Below, piece by piece: positions 52,528-63,843 of a stretch of 64,000 nucleotides of DNA. The DNA lies in NCBI GenBank assembly GCA_024195265.1, contig JAJLRJ010000006.1, positions 18,773,001 through 18,837,000 of the forward strand, given 5' to 3'. Source of the DNA: Dendrophyllia cribrosa (taxonomy: Eukaryota; Cnidaria; Anthozoa; Scleractinia; Dendrophylliidae). Made by a program: the position numbers and the translations under genes. The notes beneath the pieces are model-generated. The model ran no database searches. It was not told the DNA's origin and saw only the letters and a list, made by a program, of their open reading frames with translations. Numbering within the stretch: the first letter of the stretch is position 1; each line of letters opens with the position of its first letter.

Positions 52528-52602
52528 GTCTCTCGTAACTCAGTGGTTACAGCATCCGAGCTGTGTGCGGATGGCCATAGGTTCGATTCCTGTCTGGGAT
52601 TC
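52528..52602 (+). repeat. tRNA-derived SINE-like sequence
   Basis: A-box-like TAACTCAGTGGTTACAG and B-box-like ATAGGTTCGATTCC with tRNA spacing, followed by CTGTCTGGGA. The acceptor stem does not close, so it is probably a SINE head rather than a tRNA gene. Confidence 0.5.
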
Positions 52603-52651
52603 CGCTCATGACACCATGAACACTCGATTCATCATGTTTGTTTGTTTGCAG

Positions 52652-52754
52652 ACTTGTCCATTTGGATCTTATCATGTTTGGTATCTCTTCTACTCTGGAG
52701 GATGTTCTCAAACTACTACCACGTCTCAGAACTCTTTGTGTATGGCCAGTTGAG
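52652..52754 (+). CDS. MBD-PHD-F-box-LRR gene, LRR exon 6
   Basis: LVHLDLIMFGISSTLEDVLK and LLPRLRTLCVWPVE, with a TTTGCAG acceptor and a GAG|GTACCG donor, in phase. Confidence 0.7.
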
Positions 52755-52820
52755 GTACCGTTTTTGTTAAGTGAACCATCAGTATCCGGTCACTTCAGTT
52801 CATGGTCACCAGCCTCGATA

Positions 52821-53008
52821 GACCCTATTCATAAATGGCGGCCGGTTTATTATTCTTTTATATTCATGCTAATCAGCCCAACTAGCCTCGTTAGCATGTG
52901 CAAAATTAAAAAGAATTTTGCTCTAAAATGAGGCTATTTGCTGTAGTTGGGCTGATTAGCATGAATATAAAAGAATAAATAAATCGGCCGCCATTTATGA
53001 ATAGGGTC
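52821..53008. mobile_element. TA-flanked MITE, about 65-bp inverted ends
   Basis: GACCCTATTCATAAATGGCG at the left end and its reverse complement at the right end, flanked by TA (52819-52820, 53009-53010). Confidence 0.75.
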
Positions 53009-53057
53009 TATGAGTAGTCAGATCGCTCCCTACTAAAGTTACTTCGCTCTGAATATG

Positions 53058-53340
53058 AAAAAATGAAAATCATACATGTGTACTGCGGATGAAACATGAG
53101 TGAAATTTGATCCTCCAGTGAGCTATCAAAAATTTAGGCTTGAACGGGATTGGAACCCATGACCTTGCGATACCGGTGCAATGCTCAATCCACTGAGCTA
53201 CCAAGCCATATGGATAGATAGTCAATTGTGAGTTCGTGATATACCCGATGATAGTGAAATACATGAATATGAAAATCATATATGTGTACTGCGGATGAAA
53301 CATGAGTGAAATTTGATCCTCGCAGTGAGCTATCAACTTA
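53058..53340 (-). repeat. SINE-like repeat with tRNA-like core
   Basis: The minus strand at 53140-53212 reads TAGCTCAGTGGATTGAGCAT (A-box region) and GGGTTCCAATCCC (B box). Direct copies of a segment with GTACTGCGGATGAAACATGA lie on both sides (53076 and 53286). It is a dimer-like SINE or a SINE with duplicated flank. Confidence 0.5.
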
Positions 53341-53739
53341 AGCATGCTATCAACTTTCAAACATGCAATGCATGATAGTCAAAATCGTTGCTGATGTAGT
53401 TTGAACGGTATAGCTTATCTGATAATCAAAAGTATTGCCGAAGAAATTTGTTGCTCGAAACTGCAAACCACGATGAATTTTGTCACGATCTCAGTGACTA
53501 TTGATATTTGTTAGCGAGAATAAATAAAAGATGACTTTTACAAATGAAGGTCATGGGACCGCAGTGAATCAAGTGACATCTGGTGCGTTGTAGCCAAGTG
53601 TGATTGATGATATCCGCCTATTTTCCCGTTTGCAAATACAGTAGAATCGTAATCGCTGCCCGCTTTTGTACTCTGTACTGTTCTCTGGTTTGTACTGAAT
53701 CATCTTTTTCTATGTAACCTGATCTTTTCCGCTTCACAG

Positions 53740-54090
53740 GACAGTGCAGTCAACAGTCGCTGCCTTCAGGCGGTCTGCAAGCTTTCTGATCTGTATTGCT
53801 TGGATTGGGGTGTGCTCACCGGACCACAGGCTTCCATCATCACGGACTGGCTTTCCTGTGATTCTCCTTCAAGTGACGTGCTATCCAGAGATGAACCGTT
53901 GATGCCGATAGCACCCCACTTGTGTTCTAACTTAACGTCTGAATTTAAGTTCCAGAAAGACTCTAATAGCAATCCGATGCTATCTTTGAATGAACTAAAC
54001 CGCATTTTATGCAAGTATCTTCCTATGACAGACATTCGTGTGTTCAGAGTCCCTGTGATGAATGCTAGCAGACTGTATTTTACAACTTAG
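53740..54090 (+). CDS. MBD-PHD-F-box-LRR gene, last exon
   Basis: The terminal exon encodes DSAVNSRCLQAVCKLSDLYC and a Ser-rich middle. It ends MNASRLYFTT with a TAG at 54088-54090. Read with the earlier exons, the gene encodes an MBD-like domain, a PHD-like finger, an F-box and LRRs. That would be a chromatin-linked SCF substrate receptor, comparable in layout to KDM2/FBXL19 (which carry CXXC, PHD, F-box and LRR) but with an MBD in place of CXXC. Confidence 0.72.
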   Translation, partial: DSAVNSRCLQAVCKLSDLYCLDWGVLTGPQASIITDWLSCDSPSSDVLSRDEPLMPIAPHLCSNLTSEFKFQKDSNSNPMLSLNELNRILCKYLPMTDIRVFRVPVMNASRLYFTT

Positions 54091-54392
54091 GAGAGTTAAA
54101 CAGAAACTCCTTGAAGCCAAGTGTCTGTTCACAGAATAAGGCCAGGCATGCGTTTACCAAAACTCCCGAAGATATTTCGTGCCCGAGAGAAATTTTCAAT
54201 TTAAAATCAGTTTTTATCGAATAGTGTTTTTAACCCGCAAAATAGCCCAACTCGTTTCGTCGATGTCGAACTGATTTTAGTTCTCAGCAAAAAAAACCTG
54301 AATCTTTGTTGGTAAACACTATGCGCGTAACATAACTTTTCGGGCTCGAAAACTTTTGTGGACTTTCCAGAAACGCACACCTTATTAGCTTA
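54091..54392. other. 3' untranslated region or spacer
   Basis: Downstream of the host gene stop. Nothing else recognised before the Harbinger-like element. Confidence 0.4.
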
Positions 54393-55504
54393 GGGGGTGT
54401 TTACATGACACCGGGGCGACTTTCACTCCGGTTCCCTCTTATGGCTCTACATTTGTTTACATGATACCAGGCATAACTAATCAATGATCGATGACATCAA
54501 TGAGTAATCAATGGGTAATCAATTGATTAATCATTGAGTATTGCCAATACTCAATGAGTAATCAATGATTAATCGAACCCAAAAAATTTTGTGGGTCATT
54601 GATTACTCATTTTAAACCAACAGAGACCTTCCAGTACACCCATTTCTCTTCCTGCCACCCAGCAGGGGTCAGAAAAGGGCTCAGAAAAGGTGAAGCCCCG
54701 AGACTTTTAAGAACAAATTCCCCAGCGAAATCATTCAGCGAGAATATCAACAACTTCAAAGCACGCCTCCGTGCTAGAGGCTACACTCACAATCGCATTG
54801 AGAAAATAATTTCCGAGGTAAAATTCAATGCATGGAAGTCATCTTTGCAGCAAAAGGAGAACGTGCGGAAAAGAATTCTGCCTTTCGTAACAATGTACCA
54901 CCCGGCGTTGCTTAATCTTAAAAACATCTTAATGAGCAAATGGCATTTAATTCAGAACCAACCATTGCTAAGAGAAATATACAAAGAGCCTCCCCTTATC
55001 TCATACAAAAAAGGAAAATCCATGGAGGCTATACTTGTTAGAGCAAAACTCTAAAGGTCACGTTCCACGTTATCACGAGCTTATGAGTCGTGTCTGGCCT
55101 GTCAACACCTCTTTTCATGCAAATCAATGACTAATCAATGACATCAATGACTAATCAATAGCCAAAAATTTTGTGGGTCATTGATTAGTCATTGAGTACT
55201 CATTGAGTATTGGCAATACTCAATGAGTAATCAATAGCGAAGCGCACAATTACTATTTATAGAACTAAAACTCAGACAAACAAACCAAAAGTGACTCTCA
55301 GGGGATTCCCAATAACGAATTTCTATTGTCAGAAATGCAAGAATAAACAAGAATAAATTATAAACTCAGACAAACATGAGTACTGACGTCATTTGTGCGC
55401 TTTGCTATTGATTACTCATTGATTACCCATTGATTAGTTAAGCCTGGATGATACCACCACAAAATGTGGCGCGAAAGTCGCCCCGGTGTCATGTAAACAC
55501 ACCC
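54393..55504. mobile_element. PIF/Harbinger-like element carrying a Penelope fragment
   Basis: Inverted ends GGGGGTGTTTACATGACACC and GGTGTCATGTAAACACACCC, flanked by TTA (54390-54392 and 55505-55507). Inside both ends are arrays of ATCAATGA-type units (54478-54610 and 55125-55240). Between them is a reverse-transcriptase fragment. No transposase. Confidence 0.72.
54600..55054 (+). pseudogene. Penelope-like reverse transcriptase, C-terminal fragment
   Basis: The open frame holds QYTHFSSCHPAGVRKGLRKG, EAPRLLRTNS, FKARLRARGYTHNRIEKII and PPLISYKKGKSMEAILVRAK. From memory this is the conserved C-terminal region of cnidarian Penelope-like reverse transcriptases. The catalytic domains and the GIY-YIG endonuclease are absent. 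Confidence 0.6.
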
Positions 55505-55627
55505 TTAGTGAAATTGCAGCGTATGTAATTTACAAAATAACGCGCAGTAGTGTGCAAAATATCTACCGGGTGTTTAGTTGGAAATCTCTGGTAGCTTGCT
55601 GGTCTCTGGCAGATATATAGATCCTTT

Positions 55628-55744
55628 AGAAAAGTGTCGATGTCATTTAAAACACAAACGTTTCGGGCTGAGCCCTTCTTCAGTGCCACTGAAGACGGGC
55701 TCAGCCCGAAACGTTTGTGTTTTAAATGACATTGACACTTTTCT
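55628..55744. repeat. Inverted pair of hammerhead-like motifs (Penelope-type terminal sequence)
   Basis: Arms 55628-55675 and 55697-55744 are reverse complements with one mismatch. Each strand contains CTGAAGA, a GGGCTCAGCCC hairpin and CGAAACG, the order of a hammerhead ribozyme core with a short stem II. Penelope-like elements are known to carry such ribozymes. Activity is untested, and on the plus strand the fit of box 2 is imperfect. Confidence 0.4.
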
Positions 55745-56476
55745 AAAAGATTTAAACCTTTTTACTTTAGGATTTAACCAGAGTGTCACGCATCACTGAA
55801 AACATTTGTTTTCTCCGTTTTAATTATATAGATCCTTTACTGGTAAAATACGCCATTGACGTCGGGAAAATTGTGAATTGTAAACTTTTCTGTTAAAATT
55901 TACGAGATGTATCTGGGGAACACTAGCGTCCAATCTCTTTTTCATTTTATTGGTAAAAACCTGTCGAAGTCCGCTGGAAAATGTTTACAAATGTATGGAC
56001 AAAATTAACAACGCGATTAAATGATTTATAACCCGGCTTCCTCTCAAATGTGAACAGAAAAATATTTTACCTCAGTGGTATCTCAAGTTTACAATCCATA
56101 AGTTTTCGAGATTTCAAATTTCGCGGAAATATATTTGAAATATTGTGTTTTGTTGCTGTTTGCCCATTTTCAAAATTACTCATTTTACGGCGACAAGGTT
56201 TACGACTCACAACCTTAAAGTTGCTCTTGGGATGCCGACACCGTTTTCAGTCCAAGAAACGCAACTTTTCGACCGTAAATATATTGACCCATTTTATGCT
56301 ACGTAGGTCCTGTGGCTGAATTTTTTTTCGAGTTTCAATCTTTGCTATATCGCTCTGACCGACAACAGGCGCTTGTAATCTCAGCTGCGACTTACATGCT
56401 TTCATTTTAAGGGCAAACTCAATCTCCCTAGTTTGCGTCTGGTTTTAGTGTATTTATTACAAGATGTGGCTACATA
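55745..56476. other. Spacer without recognised feature
   Basis: No gene, repeat array or inverted repeat that I can support. Confidence 0.4.
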
Positions 56477-56758
56477 GAGCAGTTTTCAATTGAGTATCGA
56501 AAGTAATTACACAATTGCTTTGGTTTTGCATTGCTACGCTTTGTGATTGGCTAAAAAATCTCGCGCCATTTTCTCGACCAATCAGAAGTAAAACCAAAAC
56601 CAATCGTGACTTGCTCGCACGCGTTTTCCCGCGCTTGGCGCCGTCGACATGTAATTGCTTCGAGCTCTGATTGGTTCATTGGATTGTTTACGACTGCTGT
56701 GATTGGTCAGAGTAATTACTTTGGTTTTGGTTTTACGACACTCAATTGAAAACTGCTC
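56477..56758. mobile_element. TA-flanked MITE (mariner-like)
   Basis: Ends GAGCAGTTTTCAATTGAGT and its near reverse complement, flanked by TA (56475-56476, 56759-56760). It contains inverted ATTACTTTGG-like and GATTGG motifs. 282 bp. Confidence 0.8.
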
Positions 56759-58001
56759 TAATGGGGTATTGTTTATCTTATTTCTTTATTTTGCGGTATA
56801 AAAACACAAATCTGTACTCGCCTATCATTAATTTCGTATTATACAGTCACCCGAAACGCTCATGTTTCTTTATCCTCATCCATCCATTTATTAAAATGCC
56901 ATCATTAAAACCTCCCCATAACAGCCAGTTCTCGACAATGGCCAGAGAAGTCTGTCCGAGAGTGGGAATTTTACTGGAGAGGTACGAGTCGGAGTGTGTT
57001 TGGTATTTATTGCTATAAGTGTAGTTGTACAGCATTATCATTTGCAAAGAGCGTTTTCAGCATTTTAACCTTCCAGACTTACGTGGAGAAACAAACATGG
57101 ATTTCACAGAACACATAATCTTAAAATTCAGTCGGAGTGACAGGCGCTAGAAATGTGAGGGAGAGGGGGATTCGACTGAGCACACGCGCGAAGCAGGGAG
57201 AAGGTAGCTTTCCACTTTTCCGTCCGAACTCCTCGCGTTTAAAAACATCTGGATAGAAAACCTCTTTCCCTCCGAGTGAATCCTGAGGGGTGTAAACTTG
57301 ACTTTTAGAAAGGGTAAACTCTTGATAAGGATTAGCATTAAAAGTATTTTTAAAAATTTAATTCTTAAAATAAACTCGGATACACTTATCGTGTTTATTC
57401 TTTGCATTTAAAATAGACGTGACCCACTTCAGTTTTCACGTTTCTACATCGGAATAAGACGATAGTTAATCGTACTCGCATGAGACTAGTTTTTTAAAGG
57501 TTAAAAGCTTTGGCAAAAACAGATGAGCAATCAACGGATTTCCTACGTAATTACGAAAGGTGTTCAAGTGAGAAATTTTCAGCTTTCCAGGCTACAAAGA
57601 TTAAAGGTAAATCTCTGCTTTGCGGTAGTTTTTTTTGACCAGACACAATTCAAATAAATTAGGAAAGTGTCGTACGCAAAGAGCTCAGAGACCTTGGGGT
57701 GGTGCCCTACGTCAACGGAATTGATTCTCGATAGGACGTTTGAGTAAAACTAACAGGCTTGTTTAACTGTGTAGTAATATACGTTCCTTTCCCGAACGGA
57801 GAGAAAGACTATAGTACAACACGGTATGTCCAAGGATAATTGTTTATTGAGTACGTCAGCTCAGTTGCCATAACCGACTTGATCACGTTATCTGCAGGAC
57901 ACTGCCAGGGAATATCGACATCTTTAATCACTCGGGGACTTTTCCTGACTGAGCTATTGACTATCCTTATTGGTTGAAGAGTAATCAACAACGTTCTTGG
58001 G
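56759..58001. other. Spacer downstream of the TTC27-like gene
   Basis: No gene supported. It includes the 3' untranslated region of the minus-strand gene ending at 58002. Confidence 0.4.
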
Positions 58002-58118
58002 TTAACTCTTGGCACTAGAAATCAAGTCAGAAATAATCTGAAGGCTGTTCTCCAAGTCGATGACAGGTTGTGAAAGGTCTGGCTTTATATTTCCAGTCAG
58101 CGAATCGGTGTGGAGTTT
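58002..58118 (-). CDS. TTC27: TTC27-like gene, terminal exon
   Basis: The frame KLHTDSLTGNIKPDLSQPVI followed by DLENSLQIISDLISSAKS and TAA (58002-58004) resembles the helical C-terminus of TTC27. The acceptor is CAACAG. Its phase does not join directly to the exon ending at 59098, so a small exon between them is missing from this model. Confidence 0.4.
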   Translation of the reverse strand, partial: KLHTDSLTGNIKPDLSQPVIDLENSLQIISDLISSAKS

Positions 58119-58543
58119 CTGTTGCAAAATGCAAAAAAATGTCAACAGTATTTCAAATCAGTTGTAAAATAAGAACATTCCTGTGTAAAAAACGGGTGGA
58201 AAGTTTACTAACAGACGGTAAACTGACGTTTAACAAGAATATAGTTTGCGCTGTCTACAGGCAGTCAAAACAATGTAAAGGTCGCCTTAAGTCTGGCCTA
58301 GAATCATGTTAGCTTAAGCATCAGTTCACTGACCTTAGCTCTCGTAATCAACTGTTTAAGGACGAGTTTAGCTGATGACAGAAGCTGAATTGATTCAGTC
58401 TTGTTCTCTTTTCCTTGGCTCACTTGTATGTACACTGTAGGAATGAACATATTGTAAGTCCAGCAATTGAGAAGCATTTACAGGCAGGGGGAGGGGGGGA
58501 CATTCTGTGACCAAACGTTCGAGTTTACTCGTACACCGCTGTC

Positions 58544-58866
58544 AAGGCCCGATTACACATGCGATTTTTGATGCGATTTTTGTCGCGCTCTCCAATGTCT
58601 TTTGTCGCAAGTGTAAACTAGCGGCGATTTGCTGTGCGATTCGGGTGCGGTATTTTCTTTGATTTGCTGTGATTTCCCAAAACTCGCCGCCAAGTTATAA
58701 CATGTTCGAAACCTCTGCGACATCGCGCAACAAATCGGGCCCAAATCGCACTGAAATCGCCGCCCGTTTACACATGCGATTTGAAGATGCAACTTGCGCG
58801 TGACAAAAATTGCATCGACAAGTGCGACAAAAATTGCACAAAAAATCGCCTGTGTAAATGGGCCTT
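58544..58866. mobile_element. Non-autonomous DNA transposon (MITE)
   Basis: Ends AAGGCCCGATTACACATGCG and CGCCTGTGTAAATGGGCCTT. The interior is made of inverted GATTTTTGTCGCG-like segments. The target duplication is unclear. Confidence 0.6.
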
Positions 58867-59097
58867 CAAGATTCTTTGTATCAATCTTTCTTGATGTGGC
58901 CTTCTTTACCAAACAACCCACAAATTAACAAAAGGCTCAGTCTGATATGGCAAAATATCAACAAACACCCAGTACAGAGGCGATGGTACACGGTGTTATA
59001 TGGGTTGAGACAAACCACGCAGTAAAGTAGCTTATCAGAACATTCCGATACAAGGTTAGCAATGTTAATATAACACAGAAGGAACAGCGCTGCTTAC

Positions 59098-59209
59098 CAT
59101 CGCTGAGGTGAAGTGTCAACTCTATCACCCCCTTGAACTGACTCGCGTCATTCTCCCAGCCTGGGGCCTGGGTCCTCGTTCTGTGGGCCTTGACCAAGAA
59201 ATGTAGCGC
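59098..59209 (-). CDS. TTC27: TTC27-like gene, internal exon
   Basis: It encodes ALHFLVKAHRTRTQAPGWEN followed by DASQFKGVIELTLHLSD, matching the 'ALQ.LSKAH......WE.D...FK.V...' region near the C-terminus of TTC27, a TPR protein. The acceptor is TTTCAG and the donor GTAAGC. It joins in phase 0 to the exon at 60645. Confidence 0.5.
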
Positions 59210-59234
59210 CTGAAATAGTCAATGGATTTAGTTA

Positions 59235-59505
59235 AGGCTGGTTTACACGTACGACGCAAGCTTAAGCATAAGGTTGTTTACAAGTGAAATACGCATAAAC
59301 ATAAGATGACATACGCAGGCAACGTGGCATAACATTTTGGCGCACGACTGCCGCCAAATTTGAATCTAACCTGGCGGCCGAGGAAGAGTTGTGCGTGCTA
59401 GTGCTTGCGCTATCCCGTTTTAAACGTGCGACGTAACGACGCAAGCACAAGCTTGTGCTTATGCTTGCGTCGTTGTGTCGCACTTGTAAACCGGGATAAC
59501 ACAAA
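59235..59505. mobile_element. Palindrome-rich MITE
   Basis: GGTTTACACGTACGACGCAA on the left and CGCACTTGTAAACCGGGAT on the right. An inner palindrome GCAAGCACAAGCTTGTGCTT is centred near 59453. Family unclear. Confidence 0.5.
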
Positions 59506-59790
59506 CACAAGCGCAAGAATCTTATGTCTGCGTCGAACCGGTTTACGCATCGGTTTCTTTCGATTTCTTGTGCTTTTGCATGCGCTGTAGAAAGAAATAG
59601 ACGCAAAAATCCCCGAGGTAACAGCATATATGACGTCATGCTCTTGATACACCGCCGGCGCAAACTTGTACTACTAACAGTAAACACACTCGCCGCTTTC
59701 TATACCTACACCCCAAGAGGTATTTTGTTTGTTAGTTTTTCTTCGGGCCGTTTTATTTTTATAGACAGTATCTTTTATGAAACGTAAAAA

Positions 59791-60310
59791 CTGTGTAAAA
59801 AGATCGATTCAAACTATGACGTAGATGTTTATTCCTTGTTTCACAAACTCAACTGGAAAGACTTGTATTCTCAACGTCAAATTCAGAACGTCTTAATGGT
59901 CTTCAAGTCTTTAAACGGTCTGCAGGTACCTGAATATCTCACATGTAAATTTATAAAGCAAAATGAATCAAACTATTCTTTGAGGAACTCGGTAAACAAA
60001 CTTGTTGTCCCCTTTCCAAGAACTAACTACATGAAAAATAGTTTTAGTTACAGCGGGGCAACCGTTTGGAACAGCTTACCCTGTAACATTAGAGAGTCTT
60101 ATTCATTAAGTGAATTTAAACGCCTTTTCTACTATAATTTTTAAACACGGCATTCATGGAAATCAGGTTTTTGCGTGGCTTATTGTTGTAAGTTAATATT
60201 TAATGTTAAAATTAGGATTTTAAGGTTTTAGTACGTTAGTTATTGTATAGGAATTTTTATACCTGATGATTTTTTACCGTGTATAAATAATGATTAAAGA
60301 TTAAAGTTCA
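59791..60310 (+). mobile_element. 5'-truncated CR1/L2-like LINE fragment
   Basis: The open frame to 60144 ends a reverse-transcriptase ORF2: YDVDVYSLFHKLNWKDLYSQ, VPFPRTNYMKNSFSYSGATV, WNSLPCNIR and FKRLFYYNF. These are the C-terminal signatures of this LINE type. It is followed by a 3' tail with GATTAAAGATTAAAG. Confidence 0.7.
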
Positions 60311-60644
60311 AATGCCAACTTTAAATTAGCTTCTTTTTTAAAAATGATATTTTGGGCAATTCCTTTATGGCAAAGCAACCTTCTCTCAAACATAAGGAAA
60401 CATAGAACGAACGGTTTGACAATAAAAAAACACCAGAACACAACTACTAGAAAATAGGTCAGTTTGCTTGAGAAAGAGTGCGAGGGTAGCCTCGAACGGC
60501 CACTGCTTTGGAGTCTACATCACCCTGACAGTAACACAAGGGAGACTAATAAAGTTAGTCTAACAAGGTTACTAAAAACGAATACTACAAAATATGGCGC
60601 TATTGAGTCACTTTTATTCAGAATACTTTCAAGCAATTCCAAAC

Positions 60645-60722
60645 CTTTTCTCTGTCCTCTTGAGATTCGCCATTCCAGTACAGGTCCGAGTACAGCTTCC
60701 ATACCTCAGAATTGTTGGTTAC
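60645..60722 (-). CDS. TTC27: TTC27-like gene, internal exon
   Basis: 26 codons, VTNNSEVWKLYSDLYWNGES then QEDREK. They resemble the 'W.LYA.LYGNG.S...EK' segment of TTC27 directly before the exon at 59209. The donor GTTTGG is weak. Upstream exons were not identified and may lie beyond the window. Confidence 0.5.
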
Positions 60723-62011
60723 CTTGACAGGTCACAAAAATGAAATCATTAGCTTACTTCTGGCACAACAACAGTTTCAAAGTAAAAAAAATTCCCGATT
60801 TTACAACAACCACTGCCAACGAGACCGGACGTGAGCATTCAGAAAGCGTTTCTATATCACCACGATCAGCCACTTTAATCTGAATGTTACCCACCCAGCC
60901 TTATGCCGCAATATTAAACAATTCCTTGTCCGTTTTTTTTTACCATTTGTATTTTGTATATGGACCGACTGTTAATCTGAACACAACAAAGTTGACTTCC
61001 AAATAAACGGTGACGTACCTGAGAAGTAAGTCTTCCCATCAATTTAAGAAGATTCGATTTAAAAACTGATGCTGAAAAAGAAAAAAGAAAATAACAAGTG
61101 GCGTAAAACTGGTTCTATCTAAAAGACCAGTCCTCGTGAGCGCCAGACACTGCAGACTTTTTGAAAAGTTGTGCGAGACTTTTCGGTTAGAAACCCAACC
61201 ATATAAACCCCAGCCAAATGCGCTCCAGCCATACGAATCCCAGCCATATGAACCCCAGCCATATGGATTTACGATCAGAGGGAGTGATGATACACAGAAA
61301 CAGTTTTTAACTGTCAAATTTCTCGCACGGTCATTGGCGATAGCCATGGGCGAAAGTTTTGCCAAAGCTTATATACTAGCGTTGTGTTCTCGAAAGGGCG
61401 ACAATTCTACCTCAAAACTAAAATTCTTCAATGATAAAATTGTCCAAAACAGATTGAGACATGATCAACGACAACTTGGACGATGTCAAGACGCAATTAT
61501 AGTCAATAAGAGGATAGAAGAAACCTAACAGATAGGATAGAAGAAAACTGACAGATTGACAAATTAAAAATTTGTTCATTTGCATTTGTACGAACTTGAA
61601 CTTTTTAAACTGAATAAAGAAAACAGACAGCAAGACTCAAATACCTGGTTGCTGATAACAGTCTAACAGTCCCTGGTTAACCGCTCTTACCAGAATGCCT
61701 ACAACCTAAACCAAAATACACACTTTACATTCCAGAGACGAGAAGGCACTGAGATGAGTGAAAAAATTACTTGAGAGCAAAACCTTTAAGAGCAAATTCT
61801 TTTAATTTTAGCGTAGCACTCGCCGGGCCGAAGGCCCGGCTGCGCAGCCCCATACTCATAAAACCTAGCCCGTCATTTTTCATGGTCATGGCTAACGGAA
61901 TGTTTCGCGGGCGCGTGTCTGCAACATGTGTGTCGCGCACGGCTACCTCGCATGCACGTATAACGCCACACGCGCGGCTACACAGCCGCCAGTTCGGTAA
62001 ACACTTTTTAA
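60723..62011. other. Intron or intergenic stretch
   Basis: It holds a short tandem repeat of CAGCCATATGAACCC-like 15-mers (about 61197-61264). A GC-rich palindromic segment GCCGGGCCGAAGGCCCGGC lies at about 61823-61841. No gene is supported. Confidence 0.4.
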
Positions 62012-62566
62012 AGTGCCCCTGTGATCAAATTTTTTGATTTTCATTTTTTTACATTTTCGTGTACAATTAGACTTTCTTACTCATCTTGTCAAATTTCAAT
62101 TCATTACGAACATCAGAAGTCATTTTATTTTAACATTTATTTCCGAGAATTTACGGGCGCATTAATCAACCTTGTTCCAAGGCTTGGTTGCGAATGGGAG
62201 AAAGTGACGTCAAAGACTCAAACATACCTCACGGGTTGAAATTATAATAACAATCAGCATAGAAAATTGCACGAAGAACAAGTCCAAAGTTTTTGTTGCT
62301 TTTTGCGTGATTTTCAATACTTATTGTTATTATAATTTCAATCCGTGAGGTATGTTTGAGTCTTTGACGTCACTTTCTCCCATTCGCAACCAAGCCTTGG
62401 AACAAGGTTGATTAATGGCGGCCGTAAATTCTCGGAAATAAATGTTAAAATAAAATGACTTCTGATGTTCGTAATGAATTGAAATTTGGCAAGATGAGTA
62501 AGAAAGTCTGATTGTACACGAAAATGTAAAAAAAATGAAAATCAAAAATTTGATCACAGGGGCACT
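62012..62566. mobile_element. TTAA-flanked fold-back element (piggyBac or Kolobok-like)
   Basis: Inverted arms of about 240 bp start AGTGCCCCTGTGATCAAATT. The flanks are TTAA (62008-62011 and 62567-62570), the target used by piggyBac and Kolobok elements. No transposase. Confidence 0.78.
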
Positions 62567-62654
62567 TTAAAGTTTTAAAAACGTTGGATCTTTCGCAGTG
62601 TTAGGCGGAGCAGTAAAGTCGTTATTTCCCTGCATTTTTTCGCGGTTTGCTACT

Positions 62655-62968
62655 CAAGACAGGGATACTAATTAAGGAATACTCAGAAGCCGCTTTAGTG
62701 GAAAAAGAAGAGCTTTCAGGGATAAAATCTTGCTTCGAGGAACTTCATATTATCAATGCAGGAGCAATGCGGGGAGATGCCTTGTTTTTATTACGGATTT
62801 CAGAACCGAAGAAGCGGAGTTTTAACGAATTTCCAAGCAGTCCAGTGCTTTAAAGGTAAAATAAATCACATTTTTCGATGGGAATTTATGTTGATATCAA
62901 TTTTTGATTGACTTTTCCTTTGTGTTCTCTTAAGTTTTGGAGACATGTTTATGAAACGTTCAAATTAA
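62655..62968. repeat. Dispersed repeat related to 28640-29100
   Basis: Shares AATACTCAGAAGC, CTTGCTTCGAGGAACTTCA, AGAAGCGGAGTTTTAAC and TTTTTCGATGGGAATTTATG in the same order. Confidence 0.65.
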
Positions 62969-63840
62969 GGGCCGATTCGCACTAGCGGACAAATTTTGTA
63001 ACAATTTGTAGATTTCTTCATTAATGAGTCACTTGTTACAGAAAACAAGTGCGAATACGTTTTTTGAGACCTAGAACTTGTCCAACAATTCAAGAAAACA
63101 AAGAAGCAGTTGTCTTATGATTGGTCAGCGTTTCACGCGCGATACATTTTGTCAAACAATCGCAAAAACAAGTGCGAACGACTTGTTGGACAAGTGCAAA
63201 TTTTGTCAAAACGGACAAATCTTCAAAGGGGCCGTTGTCCTGCCTCAAGGCAGGACAATTCATGACAAGTCGCATTCCAATGCCCCTCGTAATGCCAGAT
63301 AACAATACGTTGTTGATTGGCTATTGTGTTTGGTCTGGATTGTACTAAATAACAACACGCGAAATTTCGTCCTTTGCCCATTTATCATAGTCCCGCTTCG
63401 TGGACGATTGTGTGACGTTAACATCTGTCGAAACGCCACTTGCTTCATAACTTGCCGAGGTGACGTCGTGGAAGGATGGTAATACCGGGGTTGGAACAAG
63501 AGAATGCGGAGGGAACCAGTTTGTGCCGATAAATGGACGGGAAAAATAATAGTTTTCTTGCGACATTACCCCGCACGAGCACAAAAACATCAGTACACGC
63601 GCACTTCAAATGCAAATCGTTTTAACATTTTTCACCACGTGGACCTGCCTGCATATTTGATGTTTGCTCAAGACGACCGTGCCGAGAAATGTACAAGGAT
63701 GCCAGAAGCACGTGCAGAGCTATTGTACTAATAATTATACCTTTTGTTTTCTTCAAAATGTCTCTGACTTGTCGCGACAATTTTGTTTTTGTCAAAAATG
63801 TCATTACATTTCAAACTTGTCCGCTAGTGCGAATCGGCCC
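62969..63840. mobile_element. PIF/Harbinger-like non-autonomous element
   Basis: Inverted ends GGGCCGATTCGCACTAGCGG and its reverse complement, flanked by TAA (62966-62968, 63841-63843). Inside is a perfect hairpin TTGTCCTGCCTCAAGGCAGG at about 63235. No transposase. Confidence 0.78.
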
Positions 63841-63843
63841 TAA

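Noticed and set aside
52528..52602. A functional tRNA gene
   Set aside because: A and B boxes are present but no closing acceptor stem or sound cloverleaf, so it is listed as SINE-like.
61039..61365. ORF with NPYGWGSYGW repeats
   Set aside because: Translation of a short tandem repeat (CAGCCATATGAACCC type); no support as a gene.
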